Shown: in pieces, positions 1-10,645 of the stretch
Position numbering within the stretch: the first letter of the stretch is position 1
Layout: every line of letters begins with the position of its first letter
Assembly: GCA_963989385.1 (NCBI GenBank)
Contig: OZ022506.1
Coordinates: forward strand, 7,791,415 to 7,855,414
Reading direction: 5' to 3'
Origin: Ctena decussata
Lineage: Eukaryota > Mollusca > Bivalvia > Lucinida > Lucinidae
Length of the DNA: 64,000 nucleotides
Made by a program: the position numbers and the translations under genes
The notes under the pieces: model-generated
Database searches by the model: none
Told to the model about the DNA's origin: nothing
The model's input: only the letters and a program-made list of their open reading frames with translations

Positions 1-928
1 GCATGTAGTTTTGGCTGAAGGCAGAATAGTAGGCAGAATAGTAACGTACGTTCCAAGATAAACCTTGATTTCCAGAAAGCAATTTAATGCTGCAAAAATT
101 TTCAGCATATGGGGCCAGAGTTGAATGATCATCAAGGTGACTGAAAACCGAGAACCCCGGCAAGAAAAAACACCTGACTCTCTACAAGAAGAACTTCCCT
201 TACAAAAAAGATTTTTTGCAGCAAGGTTACCGTAAGTTTGCTGCAAGCTTACTGCAAAGAAAAAGATCGCGGCAAAAAGATTTACGACTTCGCAGGACAT
301 TGCAGCTAGCAGCTAACTTCTTGCGAATAACATCGCTGCTAGCTGCAAAGTCGCAACAGGTTCACCAGAGACTATCATATTACATACACTGTGCTGCAAG
401 GTTACAAGAAACTTGTAATTTTTATCACTTGTTTGCAGCAACTTCGCAGCAAACTTAGACTTATTGCATTGCATTGCCAAAGCATCACAGGAAACTTTGT
501 TAAATTCATCTCATCGCCAAAACATTGCAAGAAACTTTGTCAAATTTATCTCATGGCCACAACATTGGGGAAATCATAAACAAAGTCCATGCTTTGCCTT
601 ATCATTGCAGGAAATCTCAACATAATTTTGTGGCAGGGAAGAGTACAATATTTTCTTTTGCTCTCAGGTTGTGTATCTTACTGAATAATTATTGTCCTAA
701 AATGACAGAAACAGGATGATAAAAAAATTGCTTCATTAAACTTTAAACTTTTCATCCAGTTTCTGTAACCCTGAAATTTAAACACAAAACCTTATTACCA
801 CAGTTAAAAATATGAATGTACCCCAGGAATTTGAAAACAAAACCCTGTTATCATTAAAAAAAAAACATGAATATTTTTTTTAAAGAGTCAAAGGTCTGAT
901 GTTATTCAATTATCAATGCATAATTAGT

Positions 929-1087
929 GAGTGAACTCGGGTTTAACGTCCCACCAACAACGAGGTCATATGGAAACGGGACCTCGGTTTAAAGTCTCAT
1001 CCGAAAGACCAGAGAAGCGGGGGATCGAACCTGCGACCCCTGGATTGGTAGTCTGGAGTGTTATCCACTACGCTACAGCCGCTCCTT
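929..1087 (-). mobile_element. tRNA-derived SINE with perfect 11-bp target-site duplication
   Basis: Read on the minus strand, this begins with a tRNA-like head: box A is GTAGCGTAGTGGATAACACT and box B is GGTCGCAGGTTCGATCCCC. A central body follows (GGATGAGACTTTAAACCGAG, then GTCCCGTTTCCATATGACC) and then a GTGAGTGA tail. The direct repeat GCATAATTAGT lies immediately outside both ends (918-928 and 1088-1098), which is the mark of target-primed insertion. It lies inside the larger element at 197-2795, so it is the younger insertion. Confidence 0.85.
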
Positions 1088-1099
1088 GCATAATTAGTA

Positions 1100-2180
1100 A
1101 CTGATGAGAACAGAGGAATAAATCACCAGGAAGTCTACAGTTTATCAGATATTAATAAGTGTGACCTGTAAAGACACCATACTTCAAAGACTCCCTGTAG
1201 GAAAAGACAACCTGGAACATTAACACAATCACAGTCTGTGCATATTTTTGTCCATTTTGTTTGTAGACACTCACTGATAGAGGTCAACATGGGTGTTATA
1301 TGAAAGGATAGTGTAACTTTTTGTCTCAAAATGGTTGGTAAATTCAAATGTTTGGACATAAATATTAAAAGAAGGCTAAAGGTAAGACTTATTTTCGTAT
1401 CATTTTAAGACACAGTGCATTGAAAAGAGCAGATTTTGTATAGATCTGTAATTGGGGCTGCTGATATATTTGTGTATTATTTTGGACAATTCTAGGAAAA
1501 ATGCCCTAATTAAGCAGGTATCTACTGAAAAAAAAAAGATTTCAGAGTAGTAATAATTCATTTAAACAGTTTACAAATAACTGTTACAAAAAATGACTTA
1601 ATCATTATTAATTTTAAGAATCCTGGTACAAAAGTCTGTATTGTATATAACAGTTCCTAATGTTAAGTTGACAAATCTTATTTAAAACACACTTAAAGCT
1701 GTTTGTTATATCATGTTATATGATGTAAAACTGCAGAATATATAGAACTGTGGTTTTAATGCAGTACTGGGAACTTTTTTTATGTATCTTGTTTCTTTGA
1801 TGTATTTATTTCAAGAGACTATGCATTAATTTATAGTTATATTGTCATTTTCTTTGAAGGGCAAATCTTTTTACCGTAAAAATTCTAAACATTTGATCAG
1901 ATAGGTCTGAGCAAACAGTGCAGTGTCCCTGAAGGAGCAGTTTGATCAGACCCTGCAGTGTTAGCAATTCCATCTGCACCTTTTAGATGCATTACTGCAT
2001 TGAAATAACAAAAACTTACTGGTAATATTTTTAGCAGTAACTGTAGTAACTAGCTGTTACTTTATAATTTTAGGTATCCTAATTTTCAGGATTTTTATGG
2101 TACCATATAAAATTAATTGTGTGTTTGTATTTCAAGTTTCATAACCATGTACCCCCTCCCCCACTGCACACACACATACA
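1100..2180. other. AT-rich stretch without recognised genes; CA-rich run near the end
   Basis: No credible reading frame is present. The sequence is AT-rich and ends in a short CACACA/CACGCA run at about 2163-2190. It is internal to the candidate element 197-2795. Confidence 0.5.
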
Positions 2181-2829
2181 CACACGCACGTAGCGTATCC
2201 ATGGCCGCAGTATGGGGCATTGTTCGTCCGTCTGTTTCCCACATGGAAGCCTTTTCTGAGGACCTCGTATATGGAGCTGCTCATGAATATTCATAATGCT
2301 ACTCAATTCACAGATAGATCACGTGGTCATTAAAAATGCAGGGATGTTCTTGCGAAGCTTACAGCAGCCTTTCAGCAATCTTCATGAATATTCATTATTA
2401 AGATTTCCAAGTTAGAAGATAACCAGATGCCATATAAGGAGCCGCGATGTTCTGGCAAAGTTCACCACATCATCGCCAGAATGTATGAATATTCATTGTG
2501 GTTTAGGAAGTTCTGGCGAAGTAACAGCGAAGTTTGCCACAACATCGCAGTAACCCATATTTGGAAAAGGGGCGTTGCCAAAGCATCATCACAGAATTAT
2601 AATGAATAAATTACTTTCTGCAACCTTGCAGCAAACTTCATTTGCATAGTAAAACATCGCTGCAACCTTGCAGCAAACCTCATTTGCATGGTAAAACATC
2701 GCTGCAACCTTGCAGCGAAGTTTGCAGTAAACTTGCAGCAACCTTACGGTAGCTTTGCAGCTGTGTTCGCAGGAGGCCAGATTTTTTCATAAGGGTTGGT
2801 TTTCTAACCGAAGTTAGATTCAATCTGCA

Positions 2830-3060
2830 ACAAGCCCCCATGTCCTGGCTAGGTCCAAGGCAGTTCTATGGAGAAAAAAAAGGGGGAGGAGGAGGAGGGA
2901 ACAAGGAGCAAATTCTTGGATGGAATGCAACTGCAGGCCTCCATCAGACTTCACTTTGCTAGTTCTGCTGGAACAAGCCCCCTGTCCTGGATGGGCCCAG
3001 GGCAGGTCTAGGGGGGAAATGAGGAGCAAATTCTTAGGTGGGGAGCAAATTCCCTGATTA
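2830..3060. repeat. Two diverged tandem copies of a ~130-bp unit
   Basis: Two copies of CAACAAGCCCCC-ATGTCCTGG / GAACAAGCCCCCTGTCCTGG occur at about 2828 and 2971. Each is followed by a G-rich segment and GGAGCAAATTCTTRGRTGG. Purine-rich GGGGGAGGAGG runs lie between them. No protein-coding signal was recognised. Confidence 0.6.
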
Positions 3061-3214
3061 ACTAATGCAATAGGCAGTGGGGGATAAGAGATTGAGGGTG
3101 ATCTGGAATGCAGTTGTCTCATGTTTTTGTGGCCCTCATGAGTAATAGAGACTGCCTGGGTTACATCATGAATTGCGACCGTTGGTCTCAGAGAAGACCG
3201 TAGCTTAAATCTGT

Positions 3215-4365
3215 TGGGAGGGGGGTAGGTGGGGTAAAAATTCCTTTTGGGACCTAGGACTGTAGCATTTGTTCTAAACCTTATCTTGGTTTAGTTGGTT
3301 CCAAAATATATTGCATATTTAAAGTTTTAGGGTCCTGTATTTTCATGGGAGTTTTTTTAGTGTTCTAATATGTTGGGAAATGGAGGATATTATTAGTCAA
3401 CAACAGGACTGTAGCTAATTTCTTATTGTGGATTGTTGGGAGGAGAGAGCAGTTTCTTTTTGCTGTTTCTAGGGAGCAAATGTGATGAACCTTATAATGG
3501 TTCAGTTGGTTTCCAGGTAACTAAGCCTGGGTATGAGATTAAGGAGGTTGGATACACATTATTTTTTGGAGGGGAAATGGAGAATATTATTAATAGACAC
3601 GGGGACAGTAGCTTATTTCTTATTGCGGGTTGTTCAAAAAGGACGGCAGTTTTTTTTTTTGGCTGTTTCTAGGGAGCAAATGAGTTGAACCTTGTAATGG
3701 TTTATTTAGTTCCCAGGTAACTAAGCCTGGGTATGAAATTAAGGAGGTTGGATACACATTATTTTTTTGAGGGGAAATGGAGAATATCATTAATAGACAC
3801 GGGGACAGTAGCTTATTTCTAATTGCGGGTTGTTCAAAATAGACGGCGGTTTCTTTTGGCTGTTTCTAGGGAGCAAATGAGTTGAACCTTATAATGGTTT
3901 ATTTAGTTTCCAGGTAACTAAGCCTGGGTATGAGATTAAGGAGGTTGGATGCACATTATTTTTTGGAGGGGAAATGGAGAATATTATTAATAGACACGGG
4001 GACAGTAGCTTATTTCTTATTGCGGGTTGTTCAAAAAGGTCGGCGGTTTCTTTCGGCTGTTTCTAGGGAGCAAATGAGATGAACCTTATAATGGTTTATT
4101 TAGTTTCCAGGTAACTAAGCCTGGATGTGAGATTAAGGAGGTTGGATACACATTAATTTGGGGGTGGGGAAGAAATGGAGAGTATTATTAATGGACCAGA
4201 GGACTATAGCTTATTTCTTATTGCGGATTAACGGGAAAAGAGGGCATATTTCTTTCGGCTGTTTCTAGGGAGCAAATGTGCTGAACCTTATTATGGTTCA
4301 TTTAGTTTCCAGGTAACTTAGCCTGGGTGTGAGGTTAAGGAGGTTGGATACACATTAATTTTAGC
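3215..4365. repeat. Satellite-like tandem array, ~198-bp unit, five to six copies
   Basis: The anchor TTTCTTATTGCGG recurs at about 3420, 3618, 3818, 4015 and 4216, giving periods of 197-201 bp. Each unit also holds GGCTGTTTCTAGGGAGCAAA, AGGTAACTAAGCCTGGGT and TAAGGAGGTTGGATACACAT. The first unit (3215-3410) is strongly diverged and the last is truncated. Short open frames in the array follow the repeat period and are not genes. Confidence 0.9.
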
Positions 4366-4479
4366 CTTTATTGTCAATAGACAAAAGTTATTTATACGAC
4401 CGTAGGGAAAGTCAGATTGTAGTCGTACAGATGGGTTCTGGGGCTTTTACTGGGTAATGGGAGTTTTTGTCATGAGCAT

Positions 4480-5905
4480 TGCACTTAGTAGGGTATTAAT
4501 GTGGATCCAGGGATTTTGGGAAATGGGTTTGGTAGGTGGTTAGCAACAGGGTGTCAATTTAGAGAAAATTAGGGGGATTTTTTTCCCTATTGTATTGGAA
4601 TCTATCTATATCTTGGCAATGATATTGGTTTTGTCCAGGTATTCAAAGACTACCTTCTGTATTGTATTTGCATGTTTCTTTGGGGGAGACAGGAGCAGTC
4701 TCAGGTCTATTGTGTGATAGCCTAACTTGAATTTGGTGGATTCTATGGTCTCGCCTTTGATTGTTATGGGGCCACACAGTCAAAGAAGATATGGTTGAGA
4801 TCTTCTGCATCATTGCAGTGGGGGCATAGGGCGGACTGGTTACTGTAGTGAAGGCAGTCCTGCCCGCAGTGTCCTAGCCTTAGTCCGGAATAGGCTATGT
4901 TGAAACGTCTACTGAGACTATATACGTCACATTGAAGTTTAACCTTTGGTTTGACGAAATGGAAGGTGTGGCCCTTGTTGCTATTGGTTCATTGGGATTG
5001 CCATTTTTCGGTTACTGCTTCATTTATTAGGGGATAAACGTCCAGTTTTGAGGGTTTGGTATGGTTGTTAGTGCCGGTGGTCAATAATTGACAACTGCTT
5101 TTCTTGAATCAGCGGAAGGAGAAACAAAGTATGTGGCCCAACCGGGTTCTCGAACCCAAGACCTCTGGCATGAGTCAGGTGCCCTATCGATTGCGCTACG
5201 CAGCCCGGCACCTTCAGCTGTAGGAGTTTAATTCCACATTCAACTTCTAAAGCATTAATAGGGGCGGAGTGGTATGCCCTCGTAGCAATACGGAGTGCTA
5301 AGTTGTTTTGGATGAGGTCTTGAGCTTTGAGAGTAGATTTTTGGGTGCCGAGTTATAAGCTTTTACTTTTGCTGAGGATTAGGGCCTTATATAATGTCAA
5401 TAGGATTTTTTTTTATCTGCTTCATAGGAGGTGCCTGAAACCATCCTCATGAGGTTTAGGTCTTTATTACATTTTTCAATCAGATTTTTAATATGCTGAC
5501 CCCATATGTTAGTTTGCTATCTAGGATCATGCCCAAGAAGGTGATATGGTCACTAAATTCTATTTCTGTCCCAAAAAGGGAGAGTTTTTAAAGTGATTCA
5601 ATATTAAGTCTTTTTTTAAGGGAAAATTATAGCCTTTGTCTTAATAGTGGGTATTTTGAGGCCCCAGAGCGTGGACCATATCTCGATTGTCTGGAGGGCT
5701 GACTGGAGTTTTACGAGAGCATATTTGGGAGAGGAGTGGTAGGTCCAGATAGCACTGTCATATGCAAATTGAGAAAGAGAGAGGTTTGCCCCCCCCCCCC
5801 CCCCCCACACCCCCAGGGCATCATCAAGGGTATTTATTATTACAATGAATAGGATAGGGCTGAGGACACTGCCCTGGAGACAGCCGTTTCCAAGTCATGT
5901 TGATC
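4480..5905 (-). pseudogene. Decayed LINE (non-LTR) reverse transcriptase fragment
   Basis: Minus-strand translation in several frames gives pieces of a LINE ORF2. From about 5900 to 5815 it reads QGSVLSPILFIVIINTLDDA, the RT motif B region. At 5810-5616 it gives FAYDSAIWTYHS, where the canonical FADD catalytic motif has D replaced by Y. At about 4870-4750 it gives a C-terminal zinc-type segment, GLRLGHCGQDCLH, then CPHCNDAEDLNHIFFDC. Stops and frameshifts separate the pieces and the catalytic change argues against activity. A SINE (5073-5213) has inserted into it. The clade was not resolved; Jockey/I-like is plausible. Confidence 0.75.
5073..5213 (-). mobile_element. tRNA-derived SINE, 3'-truncated, same family as 45709-45985
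   Basis: On the minus strand it starts GCCGGGCTGCGTAGCGCAAT and has box B GGTCTTGGGTTCGAGAACCC. It then carries the body segment TTTCTCCTTCCGCTGATTCA. The head and body correspond position by position to the plus-strand copy at 45709, which shows a SINE family and not a tRNA gene. The copy stops short of the conserved tail seen at 45985. Confidence 0.8.
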
Positions 5906-5970
5906 AGAGCAGTGACCTACCACTCCTCTCCCAAACATGCTCTCGTAAAACTCCAATCAGCCCTCCAGGT
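5690..5970. repeat. Inverted duplication of a ~52-bp LINE segment
   Basis: The LINE segment at about 5692-5746 (ending GGGAGAGGAGTGGTAGGTC) reappears in inverted orientation at about 5916-5968 (starting GACCTACCACTCCTCTCCC), with about 170 bp between. The arms could pair as a hairpin. A poly-C run of about 20 bases lies between them at 5791-5808. Confidence 0.75.
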
Positions 5971-5974
5971 CATT

Positions 5975-7040
5975 GCTATTTATAGGTCACTGATCAGAGG
6001 TTTTTATCCCCCCACCCTGACTTGAATTCTTTAAGATTCAAAATGACTGCCGCCTGGCACTTATTTTCCATAAAGGCCATATTAATTTCAGATTCTACGA
6101 TTTTAATTTCTGATACGAAATGAATTTATGGCTGAAGAGTGCGATTTATTTCCACTTCAACGGCGAAGTGTCATGGGACTGTCCCAGTCGCATTTAGTTT
6201 TGAGTTTCCGGTCGAGGTTCTAGGCTTCTTTTTTTTCTTTCTTTCCCGTTATGGTTCAAGTAAGACCAAATGAGCATTCGACATCAAGCTTGATGTAGAC
6301 TAATGGCTCTTTCTTTCACATGATTTACTTAAAGTTGACCTCACTAAAATGCGCATTCAATACGCGATTTCGATTGGTTCCCGTACGCGCGCGTTGAGAC
6401 GCAAAGGACTACGTCACTACCCGTATCATGTGCGCAATTTTGATTGGGTCCATGAAATTTGCATAAAATGCGCGTTGCACGCGTCGCTTCGCGGTATACG
6501 CAAAACTGAGAACGAATTTTCATTGGCTACTAAAATATTCGCGTCCATAATCACCCATGGCCGTCGGAACAGGGGCGGCAGGGGAGGCGACCGCCGCCCC
6601 AATATTTTCGGCAAGAATGTGATTCTGCTTTGCTTAAGAATGAAAGAAGGGAGAAAAAGAAAAGAAAAGAGCACTTTCACACCTCACACATCGCAATTTC
6701 GCCAAGTCACAACAGGTGTCATGCTAGTTCACGCTTTAAAAATTGCCCGCAGGCGTAACGGATTATCGATGAAAGATGTAAACGGGTGTTAAAGAAGACA
6801 CACTTTCGCACCCGATTTTCACATTGTAATTATCAAAATAAACTATGGCAAATTGCTCAAATTATAAGTTGGCAATTCGGATGTCAAGACCAAATGCAAT
6901 TAAATCATAAAGAAAGAGAAACAAAGAAGCTTTATTTAACGTCGCATATTAGAAACAGACAACATAAGCTCTGTAGAGCTTTTATTGCGACAAACAAGGT
7001 ATCCAGCAACAATTTATACTTACCCGATGACTTAACTTTA
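5975..7040. other. Gene-free stretch; no recognised element
   Basis: Contains CpG-rich sequence around 6355-6500, a GGCGG/GGCGACCGCC-rich patch at 6570-6605 and AT-rich sequence after 6800. The longest open frame (6349-6792, plus) is Arg-rich and shows no domain. I see nothing that supports a gene. Confidence 0.5.
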
Positions 7041-7045
7041 TCTTC

Positions 7046-7189
7046 CTAGGACTACCCTTTATAGGCGAGCGTCAACCAAGGGAGCTCCTAGTACCATTTA
7101 TAACGCCTTTGGTATGGCGCGGCCGGGATTCGAACCCACGACCTCCCGGTCCCGAAGCGGACGCTCTACCACTGAGCTATCGGGATCAT
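7046..7189 (-). mobile_element. tRNA-derived SINE
   Basis: The minus strand reads GATCCCGATAGCTCAGTGGT with AGAGCG (box A) and GGTCGTGGGTTCGAATCCCG (box B). The 5' and 3' acceptor strands do not pair, so it is not a functional tRNA. A non-tRNA body of about 70 bp follows (GGTACTAGGAGCTCCCTTGG and on). No target duplication was found. Confidence 0.7.
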
Positions 7190-7477
7190 TTGAAAATATA
7201 TCTTACAATATGTGCGAATAGGAGTCATGCAGATCAACCTGCACATCTGTGAAGCCTAACCAGACTCTTCTCTTTTCGCTTATACCATGTACGAATCCAG
7301 GAGCATCTTAATTGTGAAAAATGAAGGCTCTGGTCAGTCTGATCTTATGCGCATATTGACTTAAATATCATCAATAATAAATGATAAGATACCTTTTCAA
7401 ACGATGCTACTCACTTGATTACTGAATCGTACTGAATGAAACAACGAGTCTGTTCAAACATATACTCAGATTCTTCA

Positions 7478-7669
7478 GGGGCCCCGGTAGCTCTGTGTTT
7501 AAGCGCTGGCCTGCTGATCTATCGGTCCCGGGTTCGACCCCGCTGTAGGCGGGGATCTTTTCAATCGTAAACGGGGTTCCACTGCACACTGACTATCATT
7601 ATCATGCACTCCTGATATAAATGAAATACCGTTAAAAAGGACGTAAATTCGCGTCATCCATTCATCTAT
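7478..7669 (+). mobile_element. tRNA-derived SINE with perfect 11-bp target-site duplication
   Basis: The head reads GGTAGCTCTGTGTTTAAGCG with box B GGTCCCGGGTTCGACCCC. The body carries GTTCCACTGCACACTGAC and a tail AAAAGGACGTAAATTCGCG. CAGATTCTTCA lies directly on both sides (7467-7477 and 7670-7680). The same body recurs at 8295-8483 and, on the minus strand, at 18564-18664. Confidence 0.9.
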
Positions 7670-7714
7670 CAGATTCTTCATTTACTTCTGACTTAGATTC
7701 TAAGTGTATCCAGT

Positions 7715-7775
7715 ATTCTCTATAGATCTGGGGATCGCGGGTTCGAACCCCAATTACGACGGATTAATTTTCATT
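7715..7775 (+). mobile_element. Possible SINE head remnant
   Basis: The segment GATCGCGGGTTCGAACCCC is a tRNA T-arm (box B) with no upstream box A. It sits 45 bp after a complete SINE and is probably a truncated copy. Confidence 0.4.
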
Positions 7776-8059
7776 TACTTCTGATAGCACTGATACCGGA
7801 CTGGCCCAGTGTTGTGTTTTGTATTGCCAAGGCGGTAGTTAATGAGGCAGTGGCCACAAGGGCTACGGCGGGCACTCTGGCAAGTTGAGCACTAACATTC
7901 TGCAGACATGTGTTTGGCACAGCTTTTATGTCCAAGACATGTAGTCAAACGGACAACTAGGCAATATAAGCCTCTAAACAACAAGTTACCAGGATTTGGA
8001 TACAAATTTTATGTTGTCAACCTTCAAAATTCACCCGTCGTTTTTTATTTTGGAGGGTT

Positions 8060-8145
8060 AGTGGAGGTGGGCGGGAGGAGGATAGAGGTGTGTGCGGTGG
8101 GGGGGTGTGGGGGGGGGGGCGGAGTGGATGAGGCGGCTAAAAGGT
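8060..8145 (+). repeat. G-rich low-complexity tract
   Basis: Long runs of G separated by A or T (GGAGGTGGGCGGGAGGAGG, and GGGGGGTGTGGGGGGGGGGC). The tract could form G-quadruplexes. Overlapping open frames are products of base composition. Confidence 0.7.
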
Positions 8146-8294
8146 ATTAAAAAATCCGCCTCCCCAATGTCAAAATCGTTCCGACGGCCCTGTTACCGCG
8201 TATCCTGCGCGCATCAACTGCGTCCCCGACGCGTTTTGAATGTGTACAAATACGTGAGCGCCAGTGTACTATGTCACACGGTCCAAGAGCAGAT

Positions 8295-8483
8295 ATGGAG
8301 GTCCGGTAGCTCAAGGTTAAGCGCTGGCCTGCTGATCCAGTGGTCCCGAATCCGGCTGGAGGCGTACTTCTTTGCAACTGTAATAGAGGTTCCATTGTGG
8401 ACAACTTTTCATAATAACTCTCCCATTGTCCTGAAATGACTGAACACTGTTAGAAGGACAAAAAAGTGCAAGTCCATCCGTTA
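8295..8483 (+). mobile_element. tRNA-derived SINE with perfect 10-bp target-site duplication
   Basis: Same family as 7478-7669. It has the head GGTCCGGTAGCTCAAGGTTA, the segment GCGCTGGCCTGCTGATC, and the body GAGGTTCCATTGTGGAC then AACACTGTTAGAAGGAC. AAGAGCAGAT flanks it on both sides (8285-8294 and 8484-8493). Box B is damaged (GGTCCCGAATCC). Confidence 0.85.
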
Positions 8484-9019
8484 AGAGCAGATGCCTTGTA
8501 ACTCGAACTCGTTCAACCATTTGGCGACATGTTAGAAGCAACATACAAGTTTGATGATACATACAGAGGTAAACGTTTCATGTTGCCCAGTGACCATTGG
8601 GACAGTGGGAGTTAGAGGCACACTGTATCACGGGCACAACATATGAAAGGCGAATCCACAGCTCTGAGTCGCTGCCTTATTCCTTCCCTGATTTGAAAAA
8701 CAAACGAACCCGTATACCTTTGAGTTGATACGGTTTTTCAGACCTGGATAGTCCAGCGAAGGTTCGAACCCGCATTATGCGCAATAGCCGACAACTTGAC
8801 GACGCGCTACTCTGTGCGGCAATAGAAACTCATAATAAACATTTCATTATGTCGTATTTCTGGCAGTGAGCTTGGACATACTTTTTACCTAAAACATTTC
8901 TGTAACTTTTCTATCGGCCCACACTGTTTGCGCGCTAACACAAGTGACGTTACAGCAGACGCACAACGTTATTTTGGTAAAATAAACACAAACTAGCGTA
9001 ATTAGCCCGACGTCTCCGC

Positions 9020-9205
9020 GTTCTGAAATAGATCAGCTCTAGCACTGAATTGTTGAGTAATAATTCACTGTTTGGAGGTCAGTTGTAAAGCAGATCATAT
9101 CACGAGCGCGCAGCGCTCGGGATATATCTATTTACAACTGACCGACAGACAGTGAATTATTACTCAACAATTTAATGCTAGAGCAGAACTATTTCGACTC
9201 TAACA
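9020..9205. mobile_element. Foldback (long inverted repeat) MITE
   Basis: Left arm about 9026-9108 and right arm about 9119-9200 are inverted copies. Paired landmarks are GCTCTAGCACTGAATTGTTG, TGAGTAATAATTCACTGT, and CGGTCAGTTGTAAA against GAGGTCAGTTGTAAA. The centre is CACGAGCGCGCAGCGCTCG. No reading frame is inside. A diverged half of the same structure (GGTAAGTTGTAAAGTTGGTC) appears at 63850-63895. Confidence 0.75.
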
Positions 9206-9713
9206 CTCAAAAACGCCGAAAAATTATCCTTATCATTCAAATTCTCCCAACCTTCCTGCAAGCGCGTTCATTCTCCCGCTAATATTCTGAAGTGTATCTA
9301 AGTAAAATGGACGTTTTTACGGCAATTTTAGAAAGAAAAAGGGACGTTACACCGTCTAACGTCTCAAAACGTCACAAAATTATTTATGTATTGCCAGTGA
9401 CGTCAGCAATAAGACCCACGCGCTCCGAAACAGTGAATTGCTGCAGAATAAAACACGAAAACGTTCCATTGCTTCTATAGGCGCACTGTGTTAGAATAGT
9501 TCTCTCTTCCCAACTTGCCACTCTTGCCTGCTTCCCTGTGAAAGTTGGCAAATAAGAAAATGTCTTCTATCCTTATTCCCTCGGCTGAATGTCGCCCTTG
9601 CACTGATGGGTAAAACTTTCTCTAACGTTAGTTGTAAGCGCATTCGATTGTATGAGCATAAACTTAATAACTACATGTAAGCAAAAACATAACGTTTGAA
9701 AATGACTACGGCT

Positions 9714-9721
9714 TCTCTCTC

Positions 9722-9754
<33 letters not shown>

Positions 9755-9756
9755 GC
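9714..9756 (+). repeat. (CT)n/(CG)-interrupted microsatellite
   Basis: CTCTCTCTCTCGCTCGCTCG followed by an uninterrupted CT run. Low-complexity sequence only. Confidence 0.95.
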
Positions 9757-9868
9757 ACGTCTCTCGCAAAGCGGCTTCCAGTCGGCGTCACACCAAGGTC
9801 GGTACGACGCCGTGATGCCGCAAAGCATTAGCATATGTATAAGCACATCAAGAGGTTTCGTACCCGCT

Positions 9869-9869
<1 letters not shown>

Positions 9870-9914
<45 letters not shown>
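9870..9914 (+). repeat. (CT)n microsatellite
   Basis: About 22 uninterrupted CT dinucleotides. It lies about 115 bp from another CT tract. Confidence 0.95.
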
Positions 9915-9917
<3 letters not shown>

Positions 9918-9919
9918 CT

Positions 9920-10645
9920 CTGCCATGTTATATATAGTTTTTATATTGCTATACCTTGCATTGTGAAATTTCTTATATTATGCTTTGATACTTTGGATAC
10001 TTTATAGTTGACTTGAATGGCTGATCATATGCATTAAGCATTCTTGCTAGCGTATTATTATCATTATTATTACTTTTAAACGAGTGTTGTTAATAGATGT
10101 ATGAAAATCGTGAAGTAAATTGCCGACGAGGGTAGGTAGTGCATAATAATATACTTTCCGTTGCCATGATGATTAGTACTATAGTAGTTCCTCATCGAAT
10201 ACTGTTATATTAAATTTGAGAACAGAAAGTTCTTTTCTGTCTGTCGATTTGTCTGTCTTTACCAGCCTTTCCGCAGTACCGGCTAACAGAGGTGGTGGTT
10301 TCCTGTGGTACCTATTGTAGCTTAGTCCACAAGAAAGTGACGCTGTATCAATTTAAAAACATTCAAAGACCTTAAAACAACCAATTATTATATATAAGAG
10401 AAGAAGGATTTCAACGCCGGGTGTGGGTGGGGAGACGTGTGTTTGTGTTTACATGCTTTTTTTTATGGCTGATAACGGAAAATCCTTACCAACATTTTAC
10501 AAGGCCTTCAGAAGAACTCTTTAATAGCTTCGTGTCGGTACGGGTTCTTTTTGAGAAAACACTGTTTGCTGTTTCTACCGAGTTATTTTTGCTGCCTTTG
10601 TGTCGCTTCCGTGTTTGTTTTGGCGAACCATCGTGTCACTAGTGC
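9920..10645. other. Gene-free stretch
   Basis: AT-rich unique-looking sequence without domains, splice-supported frames or repeats that I recognise. The short plus-strand frame at 10421-10642 has no support. Confidence 0.5.

Larger units (their letters stand above)
197..2795. mobile_element. Candidate DNA element with long inverted TTGCAGC-rich arms
   Basis: The left end (197 on, CCCTTACAAAAAAGATTTTT, then TACCGTAAGTTTGCTGCAAG) is matched in reverse complement at the right end (to 2795: CCCTTATGAAAAAATC, then TACCGTAAGGTTGCTGCAAG). Both arms are dense in short degenerate repeats of the type TTGCAGCRAAGTTTGCAGC (about 210-460 and 2610-2770). Between about 430 and 600 there are looser repeats around CATCGCCAAAACATTGCAAG. 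No transposase reading frame is seen inside, so a non-autonomous element is the simplest reading. A SINE is nested at 929-1087. Exact ends and a target duplication were not resolved. Confidence 0.5.

Noticed and set aside
6349..6792. 147-codon plus-strand open frame
   Set aside because: Arg/Gly-rich composition from a GGCGG patch, no domain, no splice or repeat support, and an opposite-strand frame overlaps it.
7120..7189. tRNA gene on the minus strand
   Set aside because: Acceptor strands do not pair and a SINE body follows.
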